Below, one piece after another: positions 8,115 to 16,302 of a DNA stretch of 64,000 nucleotides; positions within the stretch are counted from its first letter, which is position 1; each line of letters opens with the position of its first letter. The DNA lies in assembly GCF_031085175.1 (NCBI RefSeq), contig NZ_JAVHUY010000045.1:1-64000 (forward strand), given 5' to 3'. The notes under the pieces are model-generated. The model was not told the origin of the DNA. It worked only from the letters and a program-made list of their open reading frames with translations, and did no database searches. Made by a program: the position numbers and the translations under genes. This DNA comes from Phytohabitans maris. GTDB taxonomy: Bacteria; Actinomycetota; Actinomycetes; Mycobacteriales; Micromonosporaceae.

Positions 8115-9479
8115 GTGCACGAGCTGGTAAACCTGCTGTCCGACCTGCCGCCGCTGCTGATCTACCTGCTGGCGGCGGTCCTCGTCGCGGGCGAGACCGC
8201 CGTCATCGTCGGCCTCGTCGTGCCGGCCGAGGCGACGCTGCTCACCGTCGGCTTCCTCGCCTACCTCGGCACGATCCGGCTGGCCCCGGCGGTGGTCGTG
8301 ACGATCGCCGCGGCGCTGCTCGGCGACGCGCTCGCCTTCCGCAGCGGCCGCCGCTACGGGCCCCGGCTGCGCTCGGGGCGGTGGGGCGTGCGGATCGGAT
8401 ACGAGCGCTGGGAGAAGGCCGACGCGATGCTGGCCCGTCTCGGCGGGCGGGCGATGTTCGGGGCGCGGTGGGTGGCGTTCGTGCGCACGCTCGCGCCGCG
8501 CCTGGCCGGTGGCGCCGGCATGCCCTACCGCCGCTTCGCCCCGTGGAACGCGCTGGGCGTGGTCACCTGGGTCGGCGCCTCCGTCGTGGTCGGCTTCCTG
8601 GCCGGCGAGTCGTACGAGACGGTCTCCCGCTATCTGGGCAGGGCGACCGGGGCGGTGCTCGTGCTCCTCGTGGCGGTCGCCGCGATCGTCCTGCTTGGAC
8701 GGTGGCTGGGGCGCAACCCCGACCCGGCGCTCGCGCTGGCCCGGCGGGCGGCGGCACTCCCGCCGGCACGGTGGGTCGTCGAGCGGTACGGGCTGCTGTT
8801 CTTCCTGCTCTCCATGCGCTTCGGCCCGGCCTGGGCGTTCCTGGCCAACCTGGTCTTCGGGCTCGCCCTGTTGCTGCTCTTCGCGTTCGCGATGGCGTTC
8901 GTGGTCACCGCCGTCGTGCGCCACAGTGGACTGTCCGTTGTAGACGACGTGATCGCCGACTGGCTCGCGGCCCGGCGCACCGAGGGCTTCGCCCGCGCGG
9001 CCGACCTCGTGGTCGACGTGCTGGGGCCCAAGAGCCTCGTCGTGGTCGTCGCGGTGGCCGCGCTCGTGCTCGCCTGGCGCCGCCGGGCCTGGCGCGGCGA
9101 CCTGGTCACGCTGGTCGCCACCGCGGGCGCGTTCCTGCCGCTGGTGCTGCTCGCGGTCGCGGAGCGGGCCCTGGCCGAGCGGTTCTTCCTGACCCAGCAC
9201 GCGGTCGTCACCGCCAGCCTGTGCACGTTGGCGTGGCTGCTGGCCCGGCGCACCCGGTGGATGGTCGCCGTGGCGGTGTGGACCGCGGCGATCGTCGCTG
9301 TGGTGACGGTCACCGCCGCCCGCCTCTACGTCGGGTGGAACACGGCCAGCCAGCTCGTCACGTCCGTGCTGCTCGGCGTGTTGTGGACGGCGGTTTTCAT
9401 GGTGGCGTGGGCGACCCGGGCGCGCGTCGAAAACCCGTCGACGGACGTACCGGACATGTCGGGCTCGGCCCCCCGGTAG
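8115..9479 (+). CDS. DedA family membrane protein fused to a degenerate PAP2 domain
   Basis: A 454-residue multi-pass protein. Residues 1 to about 200 match DedA/VTT: VAGETAVIVGLVVPAEATLL, GDALAFRSGRRYG and the arginine segment FVRTLAPRLAGGAGMPYRRF. DedA proteins are lipid scramblases or transporters. The C-terminal 200 residues have the helix layout of PAP2 phosphatases, but the signatures are eroded: TQHAV stands at the PSGH position and ARLYVGWNTASQ at the SRxxxGxHxxxD position, lacking the second His and the Asp. The GTG at 8115 follows a GGGGGG run. The PAP2 half may be structural rather than enzymatic. Confidence 0.85.
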   Translation: MHELVNLLSDLPPLLIYLLAAVLVAGETAVIVGLVVPAEATLLTVGFLAYLGTIRLAPAVVVTIAAALLGDALAFRSGRRYGPRLRSGRWGVRIGYERWEKADAMLARLGGRAMFGARWVAFVRTLAPRLAGGAGMPYRRFAPWNALGVVTWVGASVVVGFLAGESYETVSRYLGRATGAVLVLLVAVAAIVLLGRWLGRNPDPALALARRAAALPPARWVVERYGLLFFLLSMRFGPAWAFLANLVFGLALLLLFAFAMAFVVTAVVRHSGLSVVDDVIADWLAARRTEGFARAADLVVDVLGPKSLVVVVAVAALVLAWRRRAWRGDLVTLVATAGAFLPLVLLAVAERALAERFFLTQHAVVTASLCTLAWLLARRTRWMVAVAVWTAAIVAVVTVTAARLYVGWNTASQLVTSVLLGVLWTAVFMVAWATRARVENPSTDVPDMSGSAPR

Positions 9480-9565
9480 GCCGACGGCGAGCTGTTATGG
9501 TGCGCGCCGTGCCGCGCGAGGAGTGCGCCTCGAGGCCCGCGCGCGGACAATTTTCACAATTCCCT

Positions 9566-9593
9566 CCTGAGTCGCAAATCAGGCAAATACCGT
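9566..9593 (+). promoter_or_regulatory. Inverted repeat and -10 box before the wall hydrolase gene
   Basis: CCTGA (9566-9570) and TCAGG (9579-9583) form an inverted repeat with an 8-base spacer. TACCGT (9588-9593) then sits 7 bases before the ATG at 9601, fitting a leaderless promoter. The inverted repeat overlaps the -35/spacer region and could be a repressor or activator site. The surrounding 9548-9593 segment is clearly more AT-rich than the genes on either side. Confidence 0.5.
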
Positions 9594-9600
9594 GTAGTGC

Positions 9601-10674
9601 ATGAGGTACGCCCGAATGAGCCTGACAGTCGTGGTCGTGTCCCTCCTCTTGCCGAGCCCGGCGGCCGCCGCTGCCGCGCCCACCGCCACCGTGCGTTCCG
9701 GTGGCACCGGCCTCAACCTGCGGGCCGGCCCCTCCACCGCGGACGCCCAGGTCGGCCGCCTCGCCGAGGGGAGCCGCCTGGCGGTGGTCTGCCAGGTGTA
9801 CGGGGAGCTCGTCTCCGGGACGCAGCGCCGCACGCCGGGCTGGAACCGCCTGTCGAACGGCCGCTACGTCTCCGACGCGTACGTGCGCTGGAGTCCCACC
9901 CGCCCCTGGGTGCACTGGTGCGGCCCGAAGGGCGCGTCCCGGCCGACCGTGCGCACCGGCACCGGCCCGGTCAACGTGCGCAACGGCCCGAGCACCAAGT
10001 CGGGCCGGGTGGCCACGCTCGGCGAGGGAAACGTGCTCCGGGTGGAGTGCCAGGTGTGGGGGGAACTGGTGAGCGGCAAGATGCGCCGCTCCGCCGCGTG
10101 GAACCGCATACCCGGCAACCGCTACATCGCGGACGCCAACGTGGACTGGCGCGGCAACTCGCCCACCCTGCCGTGGTGCGGCCAGCAGGCGCCGACCGTC
10201 CCGCCGGCGAACGCGAGCCAGTTCATCGCCCGCACGGTCGGCCCGGCCCAGGCCGGCTACCGGCAGTACAAGGTGCCCGCCTCGGTGACGATCGCGCAGG
10301 CCATCCTGGAGTCCGGGTGGGGGCGGAGCTGGTTGACCCGCCGCGACCACAGCTACTTCGGCATCAAGTGCTTCGGCGACCCGGGCGGGATCGCGGTGGG
10401 CTGCCGCTCGTACGCGACGAGCGAGTGCGAGGGCAACAAGTGCTACCGCACCACGGCTACCTTCCGCGCCTACCGGAACGCGACCGGCTCCTTCGCCGAC
10501 CACGGCCGCTTCCTGACGGTCAATCCCCGGTACAAGAAGGCGTTCGCGTACAGCCGCGACCCGAACCGCTTCGCCATCGAGATCCACAAGGCGGGGTACG
10601 CGACGTCACCCACGTACGCCCAGAACCTCATCGACCTGATGAAGAAGTACAACCTCTACAAGTACGACAAGTGA
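9601..10674 (+). CDS. Secreted SH3-domain N-acetylglucosaminidase (cell-wall hydrolase)
   Basis: A 357-residue exported protein. The N terminus (MRYARMSLTVVVVSLLLPSP, then AAAAAAP) is a signal peptide. Two bacterial SH3-like repeats follow, near residues 36-97 and 121-181 (GLNLRAGPST... and PVNVRNGPST...), each with a Cys before a GELVSG turn. The C-terminal half is a FlgJ/AcmA-type glucosaminidase domain with the likely catalytic Glu in ILESGWG and the HSYFGIKC segment. It should cut glycan strands in the wall. The start is supported by an upstream leaderless-type -10 box. It stands alone and converges on the map gene. Confidence 0.9.
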   Translation: MRYARMSLTVVVVSLLLPSPAAAAAAPTATVRSGGTGLNLRAGPSTADAQVGRLAEGSRLAVVCQVYGELVSGTQRRTPGWNRLSNGRYVSDAYVRWSPTRPWVHWCGPKGASRPTVRTGTGPVNVRNGPSTKSGRVATLGEGNVLRVECQVWGELVSGKMRRSAAWNRIPGNRYIADANVDWRGNSPTLPWCGQQAPTVPPANASQFIARTVGPAQAGYRQYKVPASVTIAQAILESGWGRSWLTRRDHSYFGIKCFGDPGGIAVGCRSYATSECEGNKCYRTTATFRAYRNATGSFADHGRFLTVNPRYKKAFAYSRDPNRFAIEIHKAGYATSPTYAQNLIDLMKKYNLYKYDK

Positions 10675-10753
10675 GTCGGCTACGGCTTGGTGGCCCCCAC
10701 TCCTCGCCCATGACGCCCGACGACAGCCGGCGCGGCGGCGCGGGTCGCGCGAG

Positions 10754-11569
10754 TTACCGCGCCCTCTCCACTGTGGACTGCGCGGCGGACGGCGGTCTCT
10801 CCGCCGCCCGCCGGGTGAGCACCAACGGGGCGTCCTCGGTGATGGCGATCGTGTGCTCGGAGTGGGCCGTGCGCGAGCCGTCGGCCGACCGGATGGTCCA
10901 GCCGTCGGCGTCGTAGACGATCCGGTCGGTCGTGCGGGCGAGCCAGGGTTCGAGCGCGAGCGTCAGCCCGGGCCGGAGCGTGAGGCCGCGCCCCGCCCGG
11001 CCCTTGTTGGAGACGTGGGGGTCCTCGTGCATTGTGCGGCCGATGCCGTGGCCGCCGAACTCCGTGTTGACCGGATAACCGTACTCCTGGGCCACCGCGA
11101 AGATGGCTGCCGAGAGGTCACCCAGGCGGTTGCCCGGACGAGCCACCTCGATCGCGGCCTCCAACGCCTCCTCGGTGGCCCGGATGATCCGCAGGTCCTC
11201 CTCGGCGGCGTTGCCGACGACGACCGTGCGCGCCGAGTCGGCCGCCCAGCCGTCGATGCCGACCGCGAGGTCCGCGGTGAGCACGTCACCGTCGCGGAGC
11301 GTGTAGTCGTGCGGCAGGCCGTGCAGGACCGCGTCGTTGACCGACAGGCAGATGACGTTGCGGAACGGGCCCTTGCCGAAGGACGGCGCGTAGTCCCAGT
11401 AGCACGACTCCGCCCCGCGGTCTTTGATCATGCCGCGCGCGTGGTGCTCCAGGTCGAGGAGGTTGACGCCCACGTCGGCGAGCCGGCCGACCTCGGCGAG
11501 CACCTCGGCGACGAAACGCCCGGCCACGTGCATGCGCTCGATCTCGGCGGGCGTCTTCAGCTCAATCAC
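10754..11569 (-). CDS. map: Methionine aminopeptidase, type I
   Basis: A 271-residue cytoplasmic metalloprotease that removes N-terminal Met from nascent proteins. The dinuclear metal ligands are visible: Asp in LTADLAVG, Asp in AADSART, His in GGHGIGRTMH, Glu in ALEPW and Glu in HSEHT. The start GTG at 11569 has GAGG a few bases upstream. A short C-terminal tail (RRAAERPPSAAQSTVERAR) follows the core. It is transcribed away from an XRE regulator across two near-identical palindromes, one of which overlaps the probable -10 region of this gene. It may be a second, regulated map copy rather than the ribosomal-operon one; that is inference. Confidence 0.93.
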   Translation of the reverse strand: MIELKTPAEIERMHVAGRFVAEVLAEVGRLADVGVNLLDLEHHARGMIKDRGAESCYWDYAPSFGKGPFRNVICLSVNDAVLHGLPHDYTLRDGDVLTADLAVGIDGWAADSARTVVVGNAAEEDLRIIRATEEALEAAIEVARPGNRLGDLSAAIFAVAQEYGYPVNTEFGGHGIGRTMHEDPHVSNKGRAGRGLTLRPGLTLALEPWLARTTDRIVYDADGWTIRSADGSRTAHSEHTIAITEDAPLVLTRRAAERPPSAAQSTVERAR

Positions 11570-11592
11570 GAATACCTCGCGTCACAGGGTGT

Positions 11593-11650
11593 CGGTATAG
11601 TTATACCGGCACGCTAACACTTGCCGGTATAGTAATACCAGTCCTATCCT
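11593..11650. promoter_or_regulatory. Paired operator palindromes and XRE-gene -10 box
   Basis: CGGTATAGTTATACCG (11593-11608) and GGTATAGTAATACC (11626-11639) are near-identical palindromes whose centres are 32 bases apart, about three helical turns. TATCCT (11645-11650) ends 7 bases before the XRE start codon, so the second site covers the spacer/-35 region of that promoter. The first site contains TATA sequences suitable for the minus-strand map promoter. The arrangement suggests cooperative binding by the XRE protein controlling both genes. Confidence 0.75.
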
Positions 11651-11657
11651 GGGGTGC

Positions 11658-11927
11658 ATGGTCCGCCAGCCGCTCACGCCTGAGCAGATCGAAGCCGGTA
11701 GGCGTCTCGGCGCCCTGCTGCGCCACGCGCGCGGGGGACGCGACCTGGCGGAGGTCGCCCACGCGGCCGGCATCTCGCCGGAGACCCTACGCAAGATCGA
11801 GACCGGCCGGCTGCCTTCTCCCGGGTTCGGCACGATCATCTGCCTCGGTGAGGCGCTCAACCTGCCGGTGCAGGAGCTGGCGGCCACCTGGCGCGGCAGC
11901 GACCTGCCGCTCGAAGCCGTCGTGTAG
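11658..11927 (+). CDS. XRE family helix-turn-helix regulator
   Basis: An 89-residue protein that is little more than a Cro/C1-type HTH. The domain covers residues about 10-66 (ARRLGALLRHARGGRDLAEVAHAAGISPETLRKIETGRLPSPG), with the recognition helix around SPETLRKIETG. The short tail LPVQELAATWRG is typical of small standalone XRE regulators. It is divergent from map with two operator-like palindromes between them, so it probably regulates map and itself. A TATCCT -10 box 7 bases before the ATG indicates a leaderless transcript. Confidence 0.85.
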   Translation: MVRQPLTPEQIEAGRRLGALLRHARGGRDLAEVAHAAGISPETLRKIETGRLPSPGFGTIICLGEALNLPVQELAATWRGSDLPLEAVV

Positions 11928-11947
11928 CCGCCGCCGCACCCGTCCTG

Positions 11948-12862
11948 TCAGAGGCGCGGCAGCAGCGCCAGCGCGACGTCCAGCGCGCGCGTGCCGACCT
12001 CGCCACCGTCCTCGGCGTTCCAGACCTCGGAGAGCACCGCCGTCACGAACGCCCACGCCACCACCCGCTCGACCGGCAGCCCCATGCCGTCCGCGAGCTG
12101 CTCGACGCGGGCCGGCAGCAGCGCGAGCAGACCGTCCTCGCGGCGGTCCGGATCGGGGTTATAGACCATGGCGCCGGCCTCGTGGCCGGGGTCGCCGACC
12201 ACGCCGTGCGGGTCGATCGCCAGCCACGGCTCGCGCTCGGCGCGCAGCACGTTGTCGTGGTGCAGGTCGCCGTGGAGCACCACCCGCGCCGGCGCGGAGG
12301 CGCAGAGCTCGTCGAAGAGCCGGCTCGCCCGTTCGACCAGGTGGCGGGGGAGCGGGTGGTCGCCCGGGTAGGCCAGCAGATGCGCCGCGAAGGCCGCGCC
12401 CCGCGTCTCAAGACCAGGCAAACCCCCATCGGGTACGGCGGCCGCGTGGAGCCGCCGCATGACCGCCAGGATGGCCGCGGTCGCCTCCGTGTCGCGCCGA
12501 GGGACGAGCGCGCTCGCCGGCGTACCCGGGGCGGCCCGCTCCAGCAGCAGCGCGCCCCACGCCGGCTCGTACGCGAGCAGCCGCACCGCCCCCGCGCCGG
12601 CCCAGCACCGCAGCGTGGCCGCCTCGACCGGCAGGTGGTCGGCGCCGGGCAGCCCCAGCTTGAGCACGGCGGCCGTGCCGTCCGCCCGGATGGCCGGCGC
12701 CACCCAGTGGTAGCTGAGCCGGTACGGCTCGCCGAGCCGCAGCTCCCACGCCCGTGCCACCTCGGCCCGCAGCGCGGGCAGCTCGTCCAGCCACCGCCTG
12801 CCGTCCGCACCCCAGACGCCCGAGACGTTTCGAACCAGCGCGGCCGGCAGCGCAGCACCCAC
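11948..12862 (-). CDS. Aminoglycoside/hydroxyurea phosphotransferase family kinase (APH(6)-like)
   Basis: About 304 residues with a kinase-like fold of the streptomycin 6-kinase/hydroxyurea family. The nucleotide-binding lobe has AVLKLGLPG and LLLERAAPG; the catalytic loop is VLHGDLHHDN and the metal-binding Asp is in AIDPHGVVGDPGHE. Family members phosphorylate streptomycin or hydroxyurea, but many chromosomal copies have unknown substrates. The GTG at 12862 is chosen because TAGCGT on the minus strand ends 7 bases upstream, matching the leaderless pattern seen elsewhere here. The frame stays open well upstream but the composition there is not protein-like. Confidence 0.82.
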   Translation of the reverse strand: MGAALPAALVRNVSGVWGADGRRWLDELPALRAEVARAWELRLGEPYRLSYHWVAPAIRADGTAAVLKLGLPGADHLPVEAATLRCWAGAGAVRLLAYEPAWGALLLERAAPGTPASALVPRRDTEATAAILAVMRRLHAAAVPDGGLPGLETRGAAFAAHLLAYPGDHPLPRHLVERASRLFDELCASAPARVVLHGDLHHDNVLRAEREPWLAIDPHGVVGDPGHEAGAMVYNPDPDRREDGLLALLPARVEQLADGMGLPVERVVAWAFVTAVLSEVWNAEDGGEVGTRALDVALALLPRL

Positions 12863-12955
12863 CGCCCAGACGCTACTCCCCGACGACCTCGCGTTGAACC
12901 GTGTGGGGGTGGGTGCCGTACTCAGGGGCGCAGCCCACATCCCAGGAGGTCCCGC

Positions 12956-13534
12956 ATGCGTGTCCGGCTGGTCGCGGCGGTTCTGTTCGCCGCCGCTGTC
13001 GTCGTCGGGGCCGGTGGGTGTGGTGGCGGGGCCACCGCCGGCGGGGACTGGAACGCGGGGCGGCCGCCCGCCGCGGGACAGCCGGCCGCCGCCGGGCAGG
13101 AGCCGGCCGCGGAGCGGAAGGCCGGGCCGGTGCCGGCCACGCTGAAGTTCACCGGGACCACATTGGACGGCAAGGCGTTCGACGCGGCCAGCCTCGCCGG
13201 GCGGCCGACCGTGCTGTGGTTCTGGGCGCCGTGGTGCGCCACCTGCTTCGGGCAGGCCGCCTCCGTGTCGGACATGCAGGCCGAGTTCGGCGGGAAGGTC
13301 AACCTGCTCGGCGTCGCGGGGCTGGGCGACGCCAAGGAGATGGCGGAGTTCGTCGCCGACGGCCAGGTCGGCAACGTCACCCACCTCAACGACCAGGCCG
13401 GCGCCGTCTGGAAGAAGTTCCAGATCGCCGAGCAGAGCACGTACGTCTTCCTGGACCAGGACGGCAAGGTGCTGAGCAAGGGATGGATGGACAGCATCGA
13501 CTTCGAGGGCAAGGTCGCCGAGCTGGCCGGCTGA
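12956..13534 (+). CDS. TlpA/ResA-like thioredoxin-fold lipoprotein
   Basis: A 192-residue exported thiol-disulfide protein. The N terminus MRVRLVAAVLFAAAVVVGAGGC looks like a lipoprotein signal, although the -3 residue is Ala rather than Leu. A Pro/Ala/Gln-rich linker leads to a thioredoxin domain from about residue 60 with active site WCATC in FWAPWCATCFGQ. AGGAGG (12944-12949) lies 6 bases before the ATG. It should reduce or oxidise extracytoplasmic cysteines, using electrons from the CcdA-like protein encoded 3 bases downstream. Confidence 0.88.
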   Translation: MRVRLVAAVLFAAAVVVGAGGCGGGATAGGDWNAGRPPAAGQPAAAGQEPAAERKAGPVPATLKFTGTTLDGKAFDAASLAGRPTVLWFWAPWCATCFGQAASVSDMQAEFGGKVNLLGVAGLGDAKEMAEFVADGQVGNVTHLNDQAGAVWKKFQIAEQSTYVFLDQDGKVLSKGWMDSIDFEGKVAELAG

Positions 13535-13537
13535 GCG

Positions 13538-14458
13538 ATGACACAGACCACCCTGGTACTGGCGCTGACCGCGGGCATGCTCGCGGCGGTCAACCCGTGC
13601 GGCTTCGCGCTGCTGCCCGCGTACCTCTCGCTGCTCGTCGCCGGTGAGTCCACGAGCGACACCGTCCGGCGGGCCCTGGCCTCGACGGCGGCCATGACCG
13701 GGGGTTTCGTGGCCGTGTTCGGGGCGTTCGGCCTCGCGGTGGCGCCGGCCGCCGGCTGGATCCAGGAGCGGCTGCCGTGGCTGACCGTCGCGCTCGGCGT
13801 GCTGCTCGTCGCGGTCGGCGGGTGGCTGGCCGCGGGACGCACGCTGCCCACGCCGTGGCGCGGCCCCCGCGCGCCGGAGCTGCGCCGCACGCTGCCGTCC
13901 ATGTTCGCCTTCGGCGCCGCCTACGCCGCCGCGTCGCTCAGCTGCACGATCGGGCCCTTCCTGGCCATCGTCGTGGCCAGCATGCGGGCCGGTTCCACCG
14001 GCGCCGGGGTCGGGCTCTTCGTCGCGTACGCGGCCGGCATGGGGCTCGCCGTCGGCGCGGCCGCTCTGGCGGTGGGGCTGCTGCGCACCTCGCTGATCCG
14101 GGCCGTGCGCCGGGCCGGCTCGGCGATCTCCCGGCTGGGCGGGGTGCTCCTGCTGCTCGCCGGCGCCTACGTCGCCTACTACGGCTGGTACGAGATCCGG
14201 CTCAGCGCCGACCGGTCCACGGTGGACGACCCGGTCGTGGCGGCCGCCGGCCAGATCCAGCACACGCTCTCGGCCGCGCTCACCTCGGCCGGCGTGGAGG
14301 TGGTGGCGGGGGCGTTCGCGGTGCTGCTCGCCGCCGCGCTGCTCGCCCGCCGCCTGACCCGCCGCTCAGAAGTCCGCGAAGAGGTACGGGACGGCGCGGG
14401 GGAAGAGCGCCCGCAGCTGCGCGCCGGCGTCGGCGGGCACGGCACCGAACCCGCGTAG
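13538..14458 (+). CDS. ccdA: CcdA/DsbD-type transmembrane electron transfer protein
   Basis: A 306-residue protein with about seven hydrophobic helices. It carries the two conserved redox cysteines of CcdA, in NPCGFALLPAYLS (first helix) and LSCTIGPFLAIV (fourth helix). CcdA carries electrons from cytoplasmic thioredoxin to periplasmic or extracellular thiol proteins. It begins 3 bases after the TlpA-like gene, its obvious partner. The final 31 residues after the last helix are hydrophilic and low-complexity and overlap the convergent acetyltransferase gene by 93 bases. Confidence 0.9.
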   Translation: MTQTTLVLALTAGMLAAVNPCGFALLPAYLSLLVAGESTSDTVRRALASTAAMTGGFVAVFGAFGLAVAPAAGWIQERLPWLTVALGVLLVAVGGWLAAGRTLPTPWRGPRAPELRRTLPSMFAFGAAYAAASLSCTIGPFLAIVVASMRAGSTGAGVGLFVAYAAGMGLAVGAAALAVGLLRTSLIRAVRRAGSAISRLGGVLLLLAGAYVAYYGWYEIRLSADRSTVDDPVVAAAGQIQHTLSAALTSAGVEVVAGAFAVLLAAALLARRLTRRSEVREEVRDGAGEERPQLRAGVGGHGTEPA

Positions 14459-15286
14459 CGGCAGCTCGTCCGGCTCCAGCACGCCGTACACGAGTGCGGA
14501 GAGCCCGGCCGCCCGCAGCGTCGCCCGGGGCACGCCGGCCTCGTCGCCGCCCACCTCCAGGCGGCCCGCGCGCCCGTCCAGCAGGTACGTGCCGGCGATG
14601 AACGGGTCGTCGACCACCTCGACCACCACCCGCCCCGGGCCCACGCGGGCGCCGGCGAGCGGCGGGACGGCCAGCACCCGGGCCATCGGGGCGTTCATGT
14701 CGGGGACGCGGGTGCGCGCCTCGACGACCGTACCCAGATCGGTGGCCCACAGCTCGGGCAGCTCGTCGGCGGCCACCCGCTCGACCTGGTCGACGTGCCG
14801 GGCGAAGAACTGGAGCAGCTCGCCGGGCAGGTCGGCGCGGACCAGGTGGCCGAGGTCGGCGGGGGCGAACGTGACGCGGCGCGCCTTGGGCAGCCCGATG
14901 TACCCGAAGCGCTCGTAGAACGAGGCCCGGAACGGGTACAGCGCGCTGAGCGGCTGCCCACTGTCGCGCATGTCGCCGAGCAGCCGGGTGGGCAGCGTGC
15001 GGATGTGCCCCCGGCGGCGGGCGAGCGGGTGCACGACCACGCCCGCGATGCCGGCCATCGGATGGAGGGTGCCGCGCACGTTCTGGCGCATCGGGATGGC
15101 TGAGGCGGCGGCGACCGCGGTGCCGCCCTCCTCGGCCACGAGGGTGACGTTGTCCTCCTGGAAGGGGAGGTAGTCGCGGTAACTGGCGACCCTCTCCAGG
15201 GGGGCCGGGCTCGCCTCGAAGGCGTACGCCTGAAGGGGGAACGCGTGCGTGAGCCGCCCCGCCGAGCTGATCCGCCGGATCTCCAT
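14366..15286 (-). CDS. Eis-like GNAT family N-acetyltransferase
   Basis: About 306 residues. The N-terminal GNAT domain has the acetyl-CoA loop VVVHPLARRRGHIRTL (V/I-x-x-x-RRRG-x pattern) and the FYERFGY motif. A C-terminal SCP2-like region ends with a Phe (PYLFADF), like Eis proteins, in which the terminal carboxylate takes part in catalysis. Eis enzymes acetylate multiple amines of aminoglycosides or protein lysines. At about 306 residues it is shorter than typical Eis (around 400), so the middle domain may be reduced. The start is the ATG at 15286; an in-frame TTG at 15298 is possible. The 3' end overlaps ccdA by 93 bases in antisense. Confidence 0.82.
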   Translation of the reverse strand: MEIRRISSAGRLTHAFPLQAYAFEASPAPLERVASYRDYLPFQEDNVTLVAEEGGTAVAAASAIPMRQNVRGTLHPMAGIAGVVVHPLARRRGHIRTLPTRLLGDMRDSGQPLSALYPFRASFYERFGYIGLPKARRVTFAPADLGHLVRADLPGELLQFFARHVDQVERVAADELPELWATDLGTVVEARTRVPDMNAPMARVLAVPPLAGARVGPGRVVVEVVDDPFIAGTYLLDGRAGRLEVGGDEAGVPRATLRAAGLSALVYGVLEPDELPLRGFGAVPADAGAQLRALFPRAVPYLFADF

Positions 15287-15407
15287 GCGCACCAGCAAAC
15301 CATGCCACCCCTAGGGCGTTCTCACCCTCCGGTCCGAGCCCGGAATCAGGGAGAAGTCGGTGCCCGGCCCGGATGGAAGTGTGAAGATCAGGTTGGAGGC
15401 TGTGCAC

Positions 15408-16193
15408 ATGGCGGTCATTACGGGGGCAGAGCGGGTCCGGCCGGGTGCCGGCGCACCGCCCATGAAGGCGGAGCGTACACAATCATCGATCCGGCTCGGG
15501 CAGCAGATCTTCATCCTGCTCGGAGCCATCGTCATCTACTTCGGCGTCCGACACCTGACCGAGGGCTCAGTCAGCGCGGCGGTCGCGAACGCGGCCCGGG
15601 TGGTCGACTTCGAGGCGGCGCTGGGGCTGCACCACGAGCAGTGGCTCCAGGAGACCTTCGCGAGCTCGTCGCGGGTCAGCACGGTGTTCAACTGGATCTA
15701 CATCTGGGGGCACTGGCCGGTCATCGCGGTCACGCTGGTCTGGCTCGCCCGGCGGCATCCGGTCGTCTACCTGCGCACGCGGAACGCGATGATCATGTCC
15801 GGCGCGGTCGGCATGGTGATCTTCGCGACGTTCCCGGTCGCGCCGCCCCGGCTCGCGCCGGCGCTGGGCATGGTCGACACCGTGACGGTCAGCTCGCACG
15901 CGTACCGGGTGCTGCAGCCACCCATGTTCACCAACCAGTACGCCGCCGTGCCGAGCCTGCACGTCGGCTGGGACCTGCTGATGGGCATCGCGATCGCGGT
16001 CGCCGCCCGGCGGCTGTGGGTGAAGGCGATCGGCGTGCTGATGCCGGTGGCGATGACGCTCGCCGTCGTGCTCACGGCCAACCACTACATCGTGGACGCG
16101 GTCGCCGGCGCGGCGCTCACCACGGCCTGCTGGTTTGCGGTCCGCTGGTGGACGGCGCGGCGCGCGCAACGCCTCCAGCTGGCGGCGACCTAG
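15408..16193 (+). CDS. PAP2 superfamily membrane phosphatase (AUR1/inositol phosphorylceramide synthase-like)
   Basis: About 261 residues with five or six membrane helices. PAP2-type signatures are intact: PPRLAP (first motif region), VPSLHVGWD (second motif His) and ANHYIVDAVAG (third motif His and Asp). The layout resembles the AUR1-like PAP2_3 subgroup, which transfers or removes phosphate from lipid head groups. The ATG at 15408 is preferred because GGAGG (15395-15399) lies 8 bases upstream; a GTG at 15360 is in frame. It lies directly before the inositol operon on the same strand, so a link with inositol lipids is conceivable but unproven. Confidence 0.82.
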   Translation: MAVITGAERVRPGAGAPPMKAERTQSSIRLGQQIFILLGAIVIYFGVRHLTEGSVSAAVANAARVVDFEAALGLHHEQWLQETFASSSRVSTVFNWIYIWGHWPVIAVTLVWLARRHPVVYLRTRNAMIMSGAVGMVIFATFPVAPPRLAPALGMVDTVTVSSHAYRVLQPPMFTNQYAAVPSLHVGWDLLMGIAIAVAARRLWVKAIGVLMPVAMTLAVVLTANHYIVDAVAGAALTTACWFAVRWWTARRAQRLQLAAT

Positions 16194-16225
16194 TCAGTGT
16201 GGTAGACGGGGTTAGTCAGAATGTA

Positions 16226-16254
16226 TTGACAAAGTTCGGCCCCGGGGGAAGTGT
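16226..16254 (+). promoter_or_regulatory. Possible promoter of the inositol operon
   Basis: TTGACA (16226-16231) is a consensus -35 hexamer. The expected -10 position 17 bases downstream reads AAGTGT, a weak match. A short inverted repeat, GTGT (16251-16254) with ACAC (16263-16266), lies just after. This is the only plausible promoter between the PAP2 gene and iolE and could carry the operator for the GntR regulator encoded in the operon. Confidence 0.35.
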
Positions 16255-16302
16255 GACCCGTAACACGGATGTCATCTTCCGGGCACCCTGGGGAGGACGA
16301 GC

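Noticed and set aside
9480-9600. c-di-AMP (ydaO) riboswitch before the wall hydrolase
   Set aside because: The gap is too short and lacks the conserved boxes; a leaderless promoter fits better.
11948-14263. 771-residue version of the kinase-like protein
   Set aside because: The upstream part reads antisense through the TlpA and CcdA genes; a leaderless-type GTG at 12862 gives a normal-length kinase.
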